From NCBI GenBank assembly GCA_021778575.1, contig JAJYCH010000011.1:1-18869 (forward strand): DNA of 18,869 bases, in the 5' to 3' direction. Each line of letters opens with the position of its first letter. The first letter of the stretch is position 1. This document shows, piece after piece, positions 7,839 to 14,570 of this stretch. The notes below the pieces were generated by a model. That model was not told the DNA's origin. It searched no databases and saw nothing but the letters and a program-made list of their open reading frames with translations. Origin of the DNA: Planctomycetota bacterium (GTDB lineage Bacteria; Planctomycetota; Planctomycetia; Isosphaerales; Isosphaeraceae). A program made the translations under genes and the position numbers.

Positions 7839-8288
7839 GGAATCGGCCTTCCGACCGCGTTCAGGTCGAGGACTCTGGGCAGGAATTTTCCATCGAAGGA
7901 AAAACAGTCGGGGCGGGATTCGGACGAGGGACTACTTCAATTTACACCGTGATCCGACCGACGTGAAGGGAGCGCCGATCGTGGTCGCGATCCTTTTGGT
8001 CAAACTGGGCTCGAAAATTGCTGAGAGTCGAATGAGATCATTCGTGGGAGCACCTCCAGGAACCGAGAACTCTTCATGAATCGCCGCGACTTGGCCCTAT
8101 AAACCTCCTTGTCCGCCCGGTTTGCCAGTGTGTCGCCGGGCGCCTGAATGATGTTGAAGATTTCCGGCGGAATTGCCGACAATCACGAAATCGCTCCACC
8201 GGGTGTTGGACCTCTTCGTGTCGGCATTGAACGTTTCCGCCCCGGTCCCCAGGCTCGACTTACCTCAGTCTTGCGGAGTTCCCGATTC
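7839..8288. other. Divergent intergenic region between Rieske and DUF1571 genes
   Basis: These 450 nt must hold the promoters of both diverging units, but I cannot point to a convincing -35/-10 pair. A TATAAA at 8098-8103 is a possible plus-strand -10 without a good -35. A GC hairpin (arms 8114-8120 and 8136-8142, 7 bp, 15-nt loop) lies in the leader of the DUF1571 gene. Short frames here show no family resemblance. Confidence 0.4.
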
Positions 8289-9224
8289 ATGGCGGTCAAC
8301 CAGACGTCGGCCGATCGGCCCGAGCAGCCTCGTCGTCGGCGGATTTGGTGGCTCGTGCTCGGTCTGATTCCGCTGAGCCTGGGAGCTCTCTCCTGGTGGC
8401 TGACTGCGCCGCTGGAAGATCGGATCACCGATTTACCGAGTCAGCAAGCCGATTCCGACATCTTACCTCCGCCCGAGTCGCCATCCCGAAAACTTCCCGT
8501 CTGGCCGTCCAGCACGTCTCAGGGCGATCCGGCCAAGAAACTGCTGCTCGAATCGGCCGAGATCACGACCGCCGCGATCAGCCGGATCGAGAACTACACC
8601 GCGAAGTTCCGGAAGCAGGAGCGACTGTCGGGCCGGCTTGGACCCGAGAACACGCTCCAGATGAAAGTTCGCAACCGACCGTTTGCGATCTATCTCAAGT
8701 TTCTCGCCCCAAAGGCCGGCAAGGAAGTGGTTTACGCCGAAGGTCATCATGAAAACAAGGTGATCGCGCATAATGGCGACTGGACTCGCAAGCTGATCCC
8801 CCGGCTGGCCGTCGCGCCCGACTCGGCGGTGGCGCTGGCCGATAGTCGGCACCCGGTTACCGAGGCGGGCCTCGTGCATCTGGCGAACAAGTTGCTCGAC
8901 TTCCGCCGCAAGGACATTGGCGACCCGCACGCCTCGACAATCCTCGACCGGATCACCGACTCCGAGGGCCGCCCCTGGCTCCGCTCGATCCACACCCACT
9001 CGATCAACGACGGCTCGCGACCGTTCGCCCGGGTCGAGATCCACTACGACCCCCAAACCCAGTTCCCGCTCCGGATCTTCAGCTACGACTGGCCCGCACC
9101 CGGCGAGACCGGCGATCTCTTGCTGGCCGAACGCTACGTCTACGACGACCTCAACCTCGACGCCCACCTGACCGCCGAGGACTTCGACCCCGCCAACCCC
9201 GATTACGCCTTCATGCGGTACTGA
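8289..9224 (+). CDS. DUF1571 domain protein, membrane-anchored
   Basis: The 311-residue protein starts at ATG 8289. Its open frame reaches back to 8148, but the extra 47 residues look random, and the ATG is followed by a basic RRRR patch and a single hydrophobic helix (about residues 19-38), a typical N-terminal anchor. The DUF1571 core spans roughly 95-300, with ENYTAKFRKQERLSG, then a strand-rich stretch (KVRNRPFAIYLKFLAPKAGK), then HNKVIAHNGD-like and VTEAGLVHLANKLLDFRRKD segments, ending YVYDDLNLDAHLTAEDFDP. The fold resembles outer-membrane lipoprotein-sorting (LolA-like) domains in pattern, which is inference. DUF1571 is largely restricted to planctomycetes and has no established role. 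It converges on the next minus-strand gene. Confidence 0.85.
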   Translation: MAVNQTSADRPEQPRRRRIWWLVLGLIPLSLGALSWWLTAPLEDRITDLPSQQADSDILPPPESPSRKLPVWPSSTSQGDPAKKLLLESAEITTAAISRIENYTAKFRKQERLSGRLGPENTLQMKVRNRPFAIYLKFLAPKAGKEVVYAEGHHENKVIAHNGDWTRKLIPRLAVAPDSAVALADSRHPVTEAGLVHLANKLLDFRRKDIGDPHASTILDRITDSEGRPWLRSIHTHSINDGSRPFARVEIHYDPQTQFPLRIFSYDWPAPGETGDLLLAERYVYDDLNLDAHLTAEDFDPANPDYAFMRY

Positions 9225-9302
9225 TGCTTGCAGGGCGCAGAACGAACCTCCAGGGCCGCCAGCCCACGCTACCGCGACTCGATTTCTGTCCCGATCCCGC
9301 CT

Positions 9303-9917
9303 TCAGCGAGTCCGACCGATCGTGATCGGTACGTCAACCCGGCTGCCGGCGAGGTCGAGAGGGTTGAAACCGACCGATTCTCGCGGCTTTCTCGAGCTCG
9401 TGGCGACCATCTCGGACGACCGGGAGTTCCCCCTGGCATCCTCCGAGCTTGTTTGCCAAAACGAAGCCAATGCGTCGTCGGTCGGGATGGGGTCGGCGGT
9501 CTGTCCGGTCGTTCGAGTTGATTTTTCGAAGACGCGCAACTCCTTCAACGCTCGATAGAAGCCACGTTCGGCGGCGGATTCGTGGCGGCGGGCCAGAATC
9601 GATTCTTTCGACGTATCGAACGCGGCGATCCGCCCTGCTTCGGTCCGGAGCCGGGCGGCCTCGGTTGCCGTAACGCCCTCGGGGGCCTCGAACTCGACCA
9701 GCGCCCGGGTAACCCGTTCGCTTGATGCCGCCATCTCTCGCTCCGCGCATTTTTCCATCCGGACCGACAGGACCGCGGCCCGTCGGACAAGGGCCAGTCC
9801 GACCTCGCCGGATGGCTGAAGCTCCTGGCGGAACGCCGCGAACCGACGCGCGACCTCGGCGGTCAGTGGTTCCGAACCAACCTGGTCAGCGCGAATTCGG
9901 GCCTCTGAAGTCTGCAT
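9303..9917 (-). CDS. Hypothetical protein of a planctomycete-type family (short version)
   Basis: The 204-residue protein contains ALVRRAAVLSVRMEKCAEREM (about 61-81) and ARRHESAAERGFYRALKELRVFE (about 129-151). As I recall, these match a multi-copy planctomycete family in which an N-terminal basic segment of the NAxKSTGP...ARNALRHGL type comes first and the AERGxxRALxEL helix comes later. That N-terminal segment is absent here, and the C-terminal 50 residues look unstructured. It may be a shortened or diverged member. The ATG (9915-9917) has GAAGGA about 8 nt upstream, which supports expression. Function unknown; no partner gene is evident. Confidence 0.6.
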   Translation of the reverse strand: MQTSEARIRADQVGSEPLTAEVARRFAAFRQELQPSGEVGLALVRRAAVLSVRMEKCAEREMAASSERVTRALVEFEAPEGVTATEAARLRTEAGRIAAFDTSKESILARRHESAAERGFYRALKELRVFEKSTRTTGQTADPIPTDDALASFWQTSSEDARGNSRSSEMVATSSRKPRESVGFNPLDLAGSRVDVPITIGRTR

Positions 9918-10209
9918 GGCGGCGGTCCTTCACTCGGGTGAAAGAAAGTTTTGGACTCCGCTCGATATATTCCGTTCGATCGACCCTTTTCGAACCGGGT
10001 TTCCGTGGAGATTCATGACAACTGGACCAGATCCGTCGTCTGACGTCAGCCTTAAGAAAATGGTGGAATCCCGCTTCATCTGATTGTCCGGAGGCTTTGG
10101 GCTGGCCTCCGGCTGGCGGGTCTGGCATGGTGGTTGGTGACAACCCCTCGACGAACGGTGACGCCCCGGTCGGTCGTCCACCTTTCGAGCGTCGACGAGG
10201 TCTCTCGCC

Positions 10210-10497
10210 ATGTCTTCGACGATTGTCCGGTGCAATGTGCCGGCTTGCGGCGAGCCCGCCGCCTACAAGATCGCCGCCCCCTGGAGCGACGGGGCGTTCA
10301 CCGAACTCAAGACCTACGGCCATGCCTGTTCGGAGCATCTCGGCCTGGTCTTCCGCGAGGCCGAGCAGCGCCGCGAAGCCTACGTCCCGCAACCGAGCGA
10401 GACCATCGAGGAAATCGGCATCTACCGCTACGAGCAAGGCAAGCGCGACCGTCAGCTCCAGCGGCTCTGGGGGCTCGAAGAGAATTACCGTTCTTGA
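10210..10497 (+). CDS. Small conserved Cys/His protein, possible zinc binder
   Basis: The 95-residue protein begins MSSTIVRCNVPACGEPA and contains C8, C13, C40 and H43 (CNVPAC...YGHACSEHLG), a spacing that could hold one zinc ion. The C-terminal half is charged and helical (FREAEQRREAYV, YEQGKRDRQLQRL). I believe similar small proteins occur in planctomycetes, but I do not know a named family. GAGG at 10197-10200 lies 9 nt before the ATG. It is followed after 27 nt by the DUF6807 gene on the same strand, so the two may be cotranscribed. Function unknown. Confidence 0.75.
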   Translation: MSSTIVRCNVPACGEPAAYKIAAPWSDGAFTELKTYGHACSEHLGLVFREAEQRREAYVPQPSETIEEIGIYRYEQGKRDRQLQRLWGLEENYRS

Positions 10498-10524
10498 TCG
10501 ATCGGGACCGAAGGCGACCGCATC

Positions 10525-11868
10525 ATGATCTCCAACCGCTTGAAGATTCGAATCGTCGGTCTGGTTCTCCTGTTCTGCTGTCTGGCTACCTCACAAGGTC
10601 GAGCCCAGGACAATAACCCCAAGGGCCGCATTTCGATCCGGATCAAGGCCGAGGGCCACGACCGTCTGCAAACCCCGATCCGGTTTGAACTTCCGGACAA
10701 TCGGTTCGGACCCGACGTGCGCAAAGCCCTCGATCGGGGTCCAGTGATGCTGAGTGGGCTCCTGGAGGAGTCCGCGGCAGAACTGGAGAAGCCGGGGGCG
10801 CATGGTCCCGTCTTGCCAGTCCAGGCGGAGCGGGACGCAACCGGGTCTCGCGTGCGTTTGACGGCCATCCTCGATCATCCCCTACCGAGGGGGACGGAGG
10901 GCCGATTTCAACTCGAAGTCAATTCGCATGTCTCGTTCGGTTTTCCCTCGGGCTTTGTCACTCCCTGGTCGTTCGACCAATCGGAGCCGGGCGCTCTCGA
11001 TTTGAAGCACCGCGATCGATCGGTTTTTCGCTACAACGCGTCGCCGGTTTCCAGTCCCAATTACGGCCCGATCCAGATTCGAGACGCCTACATCCACCCG
11101 ACGTATTCGCCGTCCGGAGCGCTGATCACCGGCGACTTCTCGTCGTCACACCCCCACCATCGCGGGTTCTTCCTGGCTTATGAGAAGACGAAGACCGGCG
11201 ACCTGACGCCCGACTTCTGGAACATCCACCTCGGGACCGGCAAGATTTATTCCGAAGGGTTCGACAGGCCGGTTGTCGGCCCGTTGACGGCGAAGTTCTC
11301 GACGCGACATCGCTGGGACGCCAAGGACAAGGCGACCGGCAAGGACGTCACCGTTCTCCGCGAGCGCTGGGACATCGAGGCGATTGCGATCCCCGGCGCG
11401 GCTTACTGGCTGTTCGACATCACCTCGACACAACAGGCCGTCGGCCGACCGCTGGAACTGCTGCCTTATCGGTATGGCGGGATGGCGTATCGCGGCCCCC
11501 AGCCGTTCGTGAAGGGGACGCTCGACGTCCTCACGAGTGAAAACTTGACCCGAAAAACTGGCGATCAGAAGCCCGCGCGATGGGTGGATCTGACGGGACC
11601 GATTGCCGAGGGGTCGGACAAGTACGCCGGGGCGATGATCGCCGACCACCCGTCCAACCTGCATTATCCGAACGTTGCGCGGATTCACCCGACGAGCCTA
11701 CCGTTTTTCTGTTATGTCCCGGCGCACGACAAGCCATTGACAATCGAGGTCGAGCAACCGAGCGTCTTTCGCTATCGGGTTCTGATCCACGACGGGCATC
11801 CCGACAAGGCGTTGAACGAGCGAATTGCGCGCGACTTCGCCGAGCCTCCGGTGGTGGTGGTCGAGTAG
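10525..11868 (+). CDS. Exported DUF6807 (PmoA-like) family protein
   Basis: The 447-residue protein has a signal peptide (residues 1-28, hydrophobic IVGLVLLFCCLA, likely cut after GRAQ). The family signature is HPHHRGFFLAYE at 209-220 and DFWNIHLGTGKI at 230-241, followed by a beta-rich region with RYGGMAYRGPQPF and a C-terminal FRYRVLIHDG. This is the domain annotated in databases as 'methane oxygenase PmoA' or DUF6807; despite the name these proteins are not methane monooxygenase subunits and are common near carbohydrate-related genes in planctomycetes. H209, H211 and H212 are good candidates for a metal or active site (inference). AAGG lies about 10 nt upstream of the ATG. No catabolic cluster accompanies it, so the substrate cannot be guessed. 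Confidence 0.88.
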   Translation: MISNRLKIRIVGLVLLFCCLATSQGRAQDNNPKGRISIRIKAEGHDRLQTPIRFELPDNRFGPDVRKALDRGPVMLSGLLEESAAELEKPGAHGPVLPVQAERDATGSRVRLTAILDHPLPRGTEGRFQLEVNSHVSFGFPSGFVTPWSFDQSEPGALDLKHRDRSVFRYNASPVSSPNYGPIQIRDAYIHPTYSPSGALITGDFSSSHPHHRGFFLAYEKTKTGDLTPDFWNIHLGTGKIYSEGFDRPVVGPLTAKFSTRHRWDAKDKATGKDVTVLRERWDIEAIAIPGAAYWLFDITSTQQAVGRPLELLPYRYGGMAYRGPQPFVKGTLDVLTSENLTRKTGDQKPARWVDLTGPIAEGSDKYAGAMIADHPSNLHYPNVARIHPTSLPFFCYVPAHDKPLTIEVEQPSVFRYRVLIHDGHPDKALNERIARDFAEPPVVVVE

Positions 11869-12235
11869 GTCGGGGGGGTTGATCGAGGTGGGTTTGAGGC
11901 CGGCTTGACGTTACGACCGGAACGATCGGCGCACGCACTCTAACAGGCCGACGGATCGTGATTTCGGTCGCCGGGATGTGGGCCTGACTTGGATTCTTCG
12001 ACGATATAACGCTCGGTCAAACTGGCCTCGTGGCCTCGGCAGGAACCGGGATCATGGGGTTGGGTTGTGTCCGCGGGATGCGTCGTGGCCACGTTCGGTC
12101 GCGCCGCCCGGATGGAGTCGGCCCGAGGGTCAGAGACCCGAGGGTTGGGGTCGGAGGGGAAGGTCACCGGCCGGCGCTCATCACGCCCCCGGCAGGTCCG
12201 CCCGCCGGCCCGACGTTCAAGGAGGGAAACAGGAA
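11869..12235. other. Intergenic region and fliW leader
   Basis: These 367 nt lie between the DUF6807 gene and fliW on the same strand. TATAAC at 12005-12010 with CTGACT 15 nt upstream (11984-11989) is a weak promoter candidate. The in-frame reading upstream of the fliW GTG is low-complexity and unlike FliW, so it is treated as leader. No terminator with a T-tract is seen after the DUF6807 gene. Confidence 0.4.
12219..12226 (+). promoter_or_regulatory. Ribosome binding site deciding the fliW GTG start
   Basis: AAGGAGGG is a near-perfect anti-16S match, 9 nt before the GTG at 12236-12238. No ATG in frame gives a FliW-like N-terminus, so this site fixes the start. It also contains GGA, with a second AGGA just before the GTG, which could be recognised by CsrA. 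Confidence 0.8.
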
Positions 12236-12715
12236 GTGAACATCGTCACGACCCGCTTCGGCCCGATCCAGGCGCAGGAGTCGGATCTCTTCCGGATCCC
12301 GGACGGCCTGGTCGGATTCCGAGCCTTCACGCAGTTCGTCCTCATCCCCGACCCGGTGACCGCCGGCCTGACGTGGTTGCAATCCGCCACCGCGCCCGAG
12401 CTGGCCTTCGGGCTGGTCGCCCCTCCGCTGGCGATCGGCGACTACCGGATCGAGCTCCGGCCGGGCGACCGGGCGGCGCTGGAGCTGGACGAGGAGCGTT
12501 CGGCGCTCACCTACGTGATCCTCAACCGCGGTGACGGGGGGGGCCTGACGGTCAACCTCCAGGGGCCACTGGTGTTCAACCCGGCTCGTCGGCTCGGCCG
12601 GCAGCTGGTGCTGACCTCCAGCCGCTACGCGGTGCGGTACCCCCTGACCGGCCACGGTCAGGCCCCGGCCCCGACCCTGCTACCCGTCCCGTCGGCGCTC
12701 CGAGCGACGGCGTGA
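12236..12715 (+). CDS. fliW: Flagellar assembly factor FliW (CsrA antagonist)
   Basis: The 159-residue protein reads VNIVTTRFGPIQ, then RIPDGLVGFRAFTQFVLIPD and LTWLQSATAPELAFGLVAPP, then DYRIELRPGD and VILNRGDGGGLTVNLQGPLVFNPARRLGRQLVL. These are the conserved FliW segments in order. FliW binds CsrA and prevents it from blocking translation; in Bacillus the flagellin Hag competes for FliW. The csrA gene follows 158 nt downstream on the same strand, the usual arrangement. The last 25 residues are a Pro/Ala-rich tail. No flagellar structural genes lie in the window, so the titrating partner must be elsewhere or different. Confidence 0.93.
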   Translation: MNIVTTRFGPIQAQESDLFRIPDGLVGFRAFTQFVLIPDPVTAGLTWLQSATAPELAFGLVAPPLAIGDYRIELRPGDRAALELDEERSALTYVILNRGDGGGLTVNLQGPLVFNPARRLGRQLVLTSSRYAVRYPLTGHGQAPAPTLLPVPSALRATA

Positions 12716-12839
12716 GGGAGTGGCGGACGACATCTTAAGACTCGACAGCCCGAGCCCCATCGTGGGCTCCTCTCGGACCGAGGGACGAGAGCGGATTGAA
12801 ACGTAACCGAGCGCCCGGGCAACGTGATCACGGACGGTC

Positions 12840-12871
12840 ACGGGTCTCGTTGGCAGGAGGAAGGAGCCCGT
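12840..12871 (+). promoter_or_regulatory. csrA leader hairpin with clustered GGA motifs over the ribosome site
   Basis: The bases 12840-12844 (ACGGG) can pair with 12867-12871 (CCCGT), leaving a 22-nt loop that holds AGGAGGAAGGAG at 12855-12866. This stretch is both the Shine-Dalgarno region of csrA (ATG at 12874) and three GGA motifs, the core recognised by CsrA dimers. GGA in a loop at the ribosome site is the classic layout for CsrA repression. The 158-nt fliW-csrA gap also holds other GGA triplets and a small hairpin with arms 12752-12757 and 12764-12769. Autoregulation is inferred. Confidence 0.5.
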
Positions 12872-12873
12872 AG

Positions 12874-13140
12874 ATGCTGGTCTTGTCCCGACACCGCGAC
12901 GAAAGCATCATCATCGGCGATGACATCGTCATCACCGTGGTGGACATCCGGGGCGATAAGGTCCGATTGGGGATCGCGGCCCCCATCGAGATCTCCGTGC
13001 ACCGTCAGGAGGTGTACGAGGCCATTCAGCGCGAGAACCGGCAGGCGAGCCGACTGGAACCCCAGGACGCCCGCCAGCTGGAAAACATCACCCCCCCGCT
13101 CCGGCGCGACCTCCGTCGCCCCCGGTCCGAAGGGGTCTGA
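12874..13140 (+). CDS. csrA: Carbon storage regulator CsrA (RsmA), with long C-terminal tail
   Basis: The 88-residue protein starts MLVLSRHRDESIIIGDDI and continues VRLGIAAPIEISVHRQEVYEAIQREN, the full CsrA beta-barrel. The RNA-contact residues L4, R6 and R44 are kept. CsrA dimers bind GGA motifs in mRNA leaders and usually block ribosome access. The E. coli protein has 61 residues and Bacillus proteins about 74; here residues 57-88 form an extended tail rich in Arg and Pro (TPPLRRDLRRPR). In FliW-containing bacteria a C-terminal extension of CsrA contacts FliW, so the tail fits the linked fliW gene, though its last part is longer than needed. The start has a very strong purine-rich ribosome site. 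Confidence 0.95.
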   Translation: MLVLSRHRDESIIIGDDIVITVVDIRGDKVRLGIAAPIEISVHRQEVYEAIQRENRQASRLEPQDARQLENITPPLRRDLRRPRSEGV

Positions 13141-13158
13141 TCTCGCGAACCGACTGGA

Positions 13159-13178
13159 GCAGGGGCCTCGGCCCCTGC
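13159..13178 (+). terminator. Terminator-like hairpin after csrA
   Basis: GCAGGGGC and GCCCCTGC pair perfectly around a CTCG tetraloop, starting 18 nt after the csrA stop codon. A T-tract is missing after the stem, as is often the case in GC-rich genomes, so termination efficiency is uncertain. Confidence 0.5.
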
Positions 13179-13300
13179 CGCCCCTCCCGACCCACCCCCG
13201 GATTCGCCCCTCGCCGGGCGGTCGTCCCCCGGTCCGCCGGTGGTCGCCCGCCCGGTTCGCCTTTGCATGAGAGCCGCCCCGTATCCGGCCCGCCGATCTC

Positions 13301-13570
13301 GTAGGGCAGGGCTTGCCCCAATACCGTTGAACGAGCCATAAACGACGTCGAGGGCGGTCTTTCTGACTCCCTCTCCCCTTGTGGGAGAGAGGGTTGGGGA
13401 GAGGGGTCGAGGACCGTGGACGAAGCCAAGAACCCCTCACCCCAACCCTCTCCCACAAGGGGAGAGGGGGCCAGAAGTCATAGTCAATTCAGACTTTGCG
13501 GCTCATTCAACGGTATTGGGGCTTGCCCTGCCGACGAGCGGACCCGACGGCAGGGCAATCCCTACCCTGC
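13301..13570. repeat. Nested inverted-repeat element, MITE- or REP-like
   Basis: Outer arms 13305-13337 and 13500-13532 are inverted copies with 30 of 33 bases matching. Inner arms 13367-13407 and 13432-13471 are inverted copies of about 40 nt with a 2-nt gap and few mismatches, around a 24-nt loop. The inner arm carries CCCTCTCCCCTTGTGGGAGAGGG-type sequence (partly self-complementary), a motif widely dispersed in some bacterial genomes. The extreme ends (13301-13317 and 13554-13570) match inverted at 14 of 17 bases. It carries no gene, and it lies between convergent csrA and FHA genes, where it could fold into a long hairpin in either transcript. Inferred to be a non-autonomous mobile or REP-type repeat. 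Confidence 0.7.
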
Positions 13571-13605
13571 CCCGGTCGATTGGACGGCATCGGCAAGCTC
13601 GCGAT

Positions 13606-14097
13606 TCAGTCGAGTTCGATGATCTCCTCGCCCGAGTCCGAGCCCAGCGCGTCGCGCCAGGCCCCCTCGTCGAGGATCAGCGGCACATCATCGTCGGCCG
13701 GGCTTGGCTTCGACTTGGCCTTGGCCTTGGCCTTCACGGGCGCCACGGCCGGGTAGACGATGGCGCCGGCCTTCGCCCCGACCTGGCCCCCCTCCGAGGG
13801 GGCGAGCACGTCGTCGGGCCCGAGGTAGACCTTGAACTTGACGCTCCCGAAGGCGATCCGGTCCTCGGGCAGCAGCGCCGCCCAGCGGATCTTCTGCCCC
13901 TTGACCTTGGTGCCGTTGGTCGTCGCCAGGTCGCGGATCACCAGCAGCCCGTCGGTCTTGACCAGCACGCAATGCCGCTTCGACAGGCTCGGGTCGTCGA
14001 TCTGGATGTCGCAGTACTCGCGACGGCCCAGCACCGTCACGTCCTTCGTGATCGGGATCGGCGCCCCGCCGTCGGCCGGGATCAGTTCGGCTTTCAT
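13606..14097 (-). CDS. FHA domain protein
   Basis: The 163-residue protein has an N-terminal FHA domain (about 18-92) with the conserved signature: GR at 24-25, CDIQIDD at 29-35, LSKRH at 38-42 and TTNGTKVKG at 59-67. FHA domains bind phosphothreonine peptides, usually from Ser/Thr kinases, which are abundant in planctomycetes. The C-terminal third is a linker with an Ala/Lys repeat (VKAKAKAKSK, 121-130) and an acidic end (DSGEEIIELD). No kinase or phosphatase gene is adjacent, so the phosphorylated partner is unknown. A perfect TATAAT lies 39 nt upstream of the ATG on the minus strand. Confidence 0.92.
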   Translation of the reverse strand: MKAELIPADGGAPIPITKDVTVLGRREYCDIQIDDPSLSKRHCVLVKTDGLLVIRDLATTNGTKVKGQKIRWAALLPEDRIAFGSVKFKVYLGPDDVLAPSEGGQVGAKAGAIVYPAVAPVKAKAKAKSKPSPADDDVPLILDEGAWRDALGSDSGEEIIELD

Positions 14098-14135
14098 CGC
14101 TGCCCCCGGGGCCCCTCGTTCACCACTTCCTTCCT

Positions 14136-14162
14136 ATTATACCGCGACGTATCGACAGTAAA
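14136..14162 (-). promoter_or_regulatory. Putative sigma-70-type promoter of the FHA gene
   Basis: On the minus strand TATAAT (14136-14141) matches the -10 consensus exactly. TTTACT (14157-14162) is a four-of-six -35 candidate with a short 15-nt spacer. The -10 lies 38 nt before the FHA start codon. The exact -10 makes this the best promoter candidate in the window. Confidence 0.45.
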
Positions 14163-14294
14163 CGACAATCGGCGACTTCACAAGCAGGATGATTGCATGC
14201 ACCCTGGGGTCTGGCCGCCCGATCGATGAGACCTTGATCCGGCATCGTGGGTAATCGCAGGTGATAGCCCGGAGACGACCTCGGGAGAATCACC

Positions 14295-14457
14295 TTGATC
14301 GACCGCGACCGGATCGCGGGGAGTTCTCGGGCGACCGCCGTCGCCTGGGCCTTCGCCCTCCTGGCGACCGCCCCGGCCGTGGCCGACGGGCCTCCGGCGG
14401 CGGGATGGATCGCGGACGACGCTGTCGTCAAAGTCGAGGTCGCCCGCCCGAAAAGTG
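14295..14457 (+). pseudogene. Possible 5' remnant of a secreted-protein gene
   Basis: A TTG at 14295 is preceded by CGGGAG (a good ribosome site about 8 nt away) and encodes a plausible signal peptide, SSRATAVAWAFALLATAPAVADG, followed by AAGWIADDAVVKVEVARPKSEL. The latter resembles the start of planctomycete secreted proteins that begin 'W-x-P-x-D-A-V-x-x-V-E-V-x-R-P' (DUF3352-like). After about residue 55 the frame becomes unlike any such protein and runs on, by chance in frame, into the second signal peptide at 14571. I read it as the 5' end of a deleted gene. The alternative is that it is the true start of a 901-residue protein. Confidence 0.4.
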
Positions 14458-14491
14458 AACTATCTTCACGAAAATCCGCCGCCCGATGGCC

Positions 14492-14518
14492 TTGCGTGGT
14501 ACACCATTCGTATATAAG
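14492..14518 (+). promoter_or_regulatory. Weak candidate promoter for the YXWGXW gene
   Basis: TTGCGT (14492-14497) and TATAAG (14513-14518) are separated by 15 nt within an unusually AT-rich patch (TATATAAGG). It lies 53 nt before the ATG at 14571. Both hexamers are imperfect and the spacing is short. Confidence 0.3.
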
Positions 14519-14570
14519 GAGAGGGAAAATCCCCCACCATGTGCGGCTCCCGCTCCGCGGAGTGACTTTC

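Larger units (their letters stand above)
14098..14570. other. Divergent intergenic region between the FHA and YXWGXW genes
   Basis: These 473 nt hold a probable promoter for the FHA gene (14136-14162), a possible gene remnant at 14295-14457, an AT-rich candidate promoter near 14492-14518 for the YXWGXW gene, and a nine-codon ATG-to-TGA frame at 14539-14565 that ends 5 nt before the YXWGXW start. Confidence 0.6.

Noticed and set aside
8000..8182. 60-codon minus frame in the Rieske/DUF1571 gap
   Set aside because: No family resemblance and would lie across the expected promoter region; insufficient support.
10525..11868. Methane monooxygenase subunit (PmoA)
   Set aside because: The family name in databases is misleading; the protein is exported, lacks the multiple membrane helices of real PmoA and has the DUF6807 HPHHRG motif.
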